Of a stretch of 8,405 nt of DNA, positions 6,227 to 8,405 are shown piece by piece (the first letter of the stretch is position 1; each line of letters begins with the position of its first letter). The translations under genes were made by a program, and so were the position numbers. Source of the stretch: JBLHKS01 sp047620505 (GTDB lineage: Bacteria; Verrucomicrobiota; Verrucomicrobiia; Verrucomicrobiales; DEV007); the NCBI GenBank assembly GCA_047620505.1, contig JBLHKS010000283.1, positions 1 through 8,405 on the forward strand, written 5' to 3'. Under the pieces are notes generated by a model. That model made no database searches and had not been told where the DNA came from. It was given only the letters and a program-made list of their open reading frames with translations.

Positions 6227-7522
6227 ATGAATTCAGCCATCAAAGCGAACGAATGGAACCGCCGCCGGTTCATGGAAGGTACCGCGAAAGCATTCCTGGG
6301 AGTCGGCGCACTCGGAATGACGAACCGCGCAGGTGCCGCTTCCGGTCCAGGCCTCGGACTGCCGACTCGCATAGGTGCGGCCAAACACCTCATCTACCTC
6401 TATATGGATGGAGGGATGACCCATCTCGATACCTTCGATACCAAGCCGAAGCACAAGTATCAGGGACCAACCAGGACGATCGACACCAATGTCGATCACA
6501 TCAAAATCTCGGGACATCTCAAGTCGTTGGCCACTCATGCCGACAAGCTCGCCATCGTCAATTCAATGACTTCCACCGCTGGAGCACACGTGCCGGCGAA
6601 CTACTTCACGCACACCAGCTACGAGGAACGCGCCACGATCCGCCACCCCGGACTCGGTGCCTGGGCACTCAAGTTCAAGGGTCGCCTGAACCCGAATCTT
6701 CCCGGTTCTGTTTTCATCGGTGGCAACAGCCGGATCAACGGAGGCGGTGGATTTTTCGAACCTCAGTATGAGCCCTTGGCCATCAACAATCCCAATTCCG
6801 GTCTGAAGAACGCGAAACTCCGGGGAATGGACCAGGAACAGTTCGACGAAGATCTCGAGCTTGCCCGCGAGTTTGACACAGAATTCCACCAGCGCTACAA
6901 CGTCAAGCAAGTCCGCGCCTACACGCAAATGTATGACGACGCTGTTCGCATTATGCAGAGTAAAGATTTGCAAGCGTTCGACCTACAGAAAGAGGACTCA
7001 TCGACCCGTGCGCGATATGGCACCGATTCCTTCGGCCAGGGATGTTTGCTGGCCCGACGTCTCATCGAAAACGATGTCCGTGCGGTTGAGGTGAGCTATC
7101 AGGGCTGGGATATGCATGACGCCTTGTTCGGCTTAGCGCCTGATAAGTGCGCTATTCTGGACCGGGCAATGGGAGCGTTGCTCAGTGATCTGGAGCGGGT
7201 TGGCAAACTTGATGAAACCATTGTCGTACTCACCACTGAGTTCGGACGGACACCTCGCATCAATGTGAACGGCGGTCGCGATCACCATCCACAAGCCTTC
7301 AGCTCAGTTCTCGCCGGAGGCGGGATCAAGGGCGGAACCATTTACGGCAAAACCGACGAAGGCGGCGAGAACGTGATCGAGAATCCAGTCAAGATTCCCG
7401 ACCTCAACGCGACGATTGCCTATGCGATGGGCATGCCGATCGATCAGGTTCTATACAGCCCGGGGAAGCGCCCGTTTACAGTCGCTCACAAAGGCGAACC
7501 GGTTTTGGATCTGTTTATATAA
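6227..7522 (+). CDS. Tat-exported DUF1501 family protein
   Basis: DUF1501 proteins are related to the alkaline phosphatase/sulfatase fold and almost always neighbour DUF1549/DUF1553 genes; the reaction is unknown. The 431-residue product opens with a twin-arginine signal (NRRRF at 11-15, then a weakly hydrophobic AFLGVGALG, 22-30), implying export of a folded, perhaps metal-bound protein. Family motifs follow: YMDGGMTHLDTFD (59-71), WDMHD (294-298), TTEFGRTP (336-343) and GRDHHP (350-355). The His/Asp residues in these are candidate metal ligands. Length is normal and nothing looks broken. The ATG lacks a Shine-Dalgarno site. It lies 49 bases after the DUF1549/DUF1553 gene and 44 bases before the deacetylase gene, consistent with one transcript. 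Confidence 0.9.
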   Translation: MNSAIKANEWNRRRFMEGTAKAFLGVGALGMTNRAGAASGPGLGLPTRIGAAKHLIYLYMDGGMTHLDTFDTKPKHKYQGPTRTIDTNVDHIKISGHLKSLATHADKLAIVNSMTSTAGAHVPANYFTHTSYEERATIRHPGLGAWALKFKGRLNPNLPGSVFIGGNSRINGGGGFFEPQYEPLAINNPNSGLKNAKLRGMDQEQFDEDLELAREFDTEFHQRYNVKQVRAYTQMYDDAVRIMQSKDLQAFDLQKEDSSTRARYGTDSFGQGCLLARRLIENDVRAVEVSYQGWDMHDALFGLAPDKCAILDRAMGALLSDLERVGKLDETIVVLTTEFGRTPRINVNGGRDHHPQAFSSVLAGGGIKGGTIYGKTDEGGENVIENPVKIPDLNATIAYAMGMPIDQVLYSPGKRPFTVAHKGEPVLDLFI

Positions 7523-7566
7523 GAAAGGATCACGCCGGAACACATCTATTAAAATTCTATACAACT

Positions 7567-8405
7567 ATGAAACTTTTCATCATCCTTCTCACAGCCCTGA
7601 CACTGTCACCTTTCGTTCATCTCCAGGCCGCGGACGACGACGGCAAACTACGGATCATTGTCATCGGAGGCCACCCCGACGACGCGGAATACAAGGCCGG
7701 CGGCACGGCGGTGAAATGGGCGAAACTTGGCCATCATGTGCAGTTGGTCTCGGCAACCAACGGAGACGTGAGTGATCGCAAAGGAACCCGCGAAGAGGTC
7801 GCCGCGCGGCGGAAAGCGGAGGTGGAAGCCTGCGCCCGCAAGCTTGGAGTCAGCGCCCGGGTGCTCGATATACCCGATGGCGAGCTGATGCCCGATCTGG
7901 AAACGCGCAAGCTATTTGTCCGGGTGATCCGCGAATGGCGAGCCGATATCGTGATCGGTCACCGGGCATCAGATTATCACCCCGATCATCGTGCTGTGGC
8001 GCAACTGATCCAGGATTGCTCCTTCCTTGTTACCGCGCGCCGCTTTTGTTCGGATGTCCCCGCGCTGGATGCCATGCCGGTCTTTCTATTCACCAGCGAC
8101 CGCTTCACCACCCCGCAACCGTTTGCGCCGGATATCGCCGTAGGGCTCGATGATGCCTTTGACCAAAAGCTCGATGGCTTGCACGAAATCGCATCGCAGG
8201 TCTATGAGCGCGACCGCGGAGTCACTGTGGCGCCTTCCGCCGGTGATGAGAAGGCGCGACGCTTTTGGCTGAAGACGCGCTGGTCAGGTATCCAGCGCAA
8301 GGAGGCCGATAAGTATAGAGAATTGCTGGTAGAACTTTACGGCGAGGAAAAGGGCCGAGCCATGCAATTTGCCGAGACCTTTGAAATGAGCCAATACGGC
8401 CGCCA
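7567..8405 (+). CDS. Secreted PIG-L (LmbE-like) deacetylase, partial at window end
   Basis: PIG-L enzymes are zinc-dependent de-N-acetylases acting on GlcNAc-type or related amide substrates. From the ATG at 7567 the frame stays open for 279 codons to the window edge. A signal peptide is likely (about 1-22, FIILLTALTLSPF then a QAA end). The catalytic signature GHPDDAE (35-41) supplies His36 and Asp39 as metal ligands, and HPDH (138-141) supplies the third ligand. The Asp38 or Asp39 pair fits the general base position. The family usually has about 230-290 residues, so only a short C-terminus should be missing. Its position just after DUF1501 suggests an operon with the DUF pair. The substrate is unknown; export argues for a glycan or envelope component rather than a cytosolic thiol precursor. 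Confidence 0.85.
   Translation, partial: MKLFIILLTALTLSPFVHLQAADDDGKLRIIVIGGHPDDAEYKAGGTAVKWAKLGHHVQLVSATNGDVSDRKGTREEVAARRKAEVEACARKLGVSARVLDIPDGELMPDLETRKLFVRVIREWRADIVIGHRASDYHPDHRAVAQLIQDCSFLVTARRFCSDVPALDAMPVFLFTSDRFTTPQPFAPDIAVGLDDAFDQKLDGLHEIASQVYERDRGVTVAPSAGDEKARRFWLKTRWSGIQRKEADKYRELLVELYGEEKGRAMQFAETFEMSQYGR

Noticed and set aside
6253..6771. Plus-strand alternative frame inside the DUF1501 gene
   Set aside because: It is an Arg/Ser/Pro-rich out-of-frame translation typical of GC-rich shadows. The DUF1501 frame has clear motifs.
1..8405. CRISPR array, integron or inverted-repeat-bounded insertion sequence
   Set aside because: There are no regularly spaced short repeats, and no transposase or integrase frame was found on either strand. 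The only mobile element seen is the intron end.

Overview
The window looks like chromosomal DNA from a PVC-group bacterium, most likely a Verrucomicrobiota member and less likely a planctomycete. The main reason is the adjacent DUF1549/DUF1553 and DUF1501 gene pair, which is a hallmark of those phyla. Other support comes from secreted carbohydrate-active enzymes, moderately GC-rich coding sequence and mostly absent Shine-Dalgarno sites. The phylum call rests on gene content, not on a marker gene.

The left third (1-2289) is rearranged. Bases 1-126 are the 3' end of a group II intron on the + strand, with recognisable domains V and VI. The intron interrupts, in antisense orientation, a minus-strand gene whose start (327 to 127) encodes a signal peptide and the beginning of an alpha-glucuronidase-N/DUF4838-like domain. 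A near-identical direct repeat of the same 5' end lies at 2074-2289. There it reads about 36 codons further and then degenerates, so it is a truncated copy. It also preserves the sequence of the site the intron entered. Between the two copies lies an intact minus-strand gene for a secreted BNR-repeat sialidase (1822 to 530).

The centre (2332-3690) holds a plus-strand LhgO-type FAD oxidoreductase gene. A 36-bp element with one mismatch lies just upstream of this gene and again just upstream of the next one, so the oxidoreductase sits between short direct repeats.

The right half (3760-8405) is a plus-strand cluster with short gaps. It holds a secreted DUF1549/DUF1553 protein with a CxxCH motif, a Tat-exported DUF1501 protein, and a secreted PIG-L (LmbE-like) deacetylase that runs off the window. 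The predicted products are mainly exported and fit a cell-envelope role in degrading amino-sugar or acidic glycans: the sialidase releases sialic acid, the deacetylase could act on N-acetylated sugars, and the DUF pair has no established activity. That joint role is inference. The most notable signals are the intron with its empty-site copy and the two sets of direct repeats that bracket single genes.
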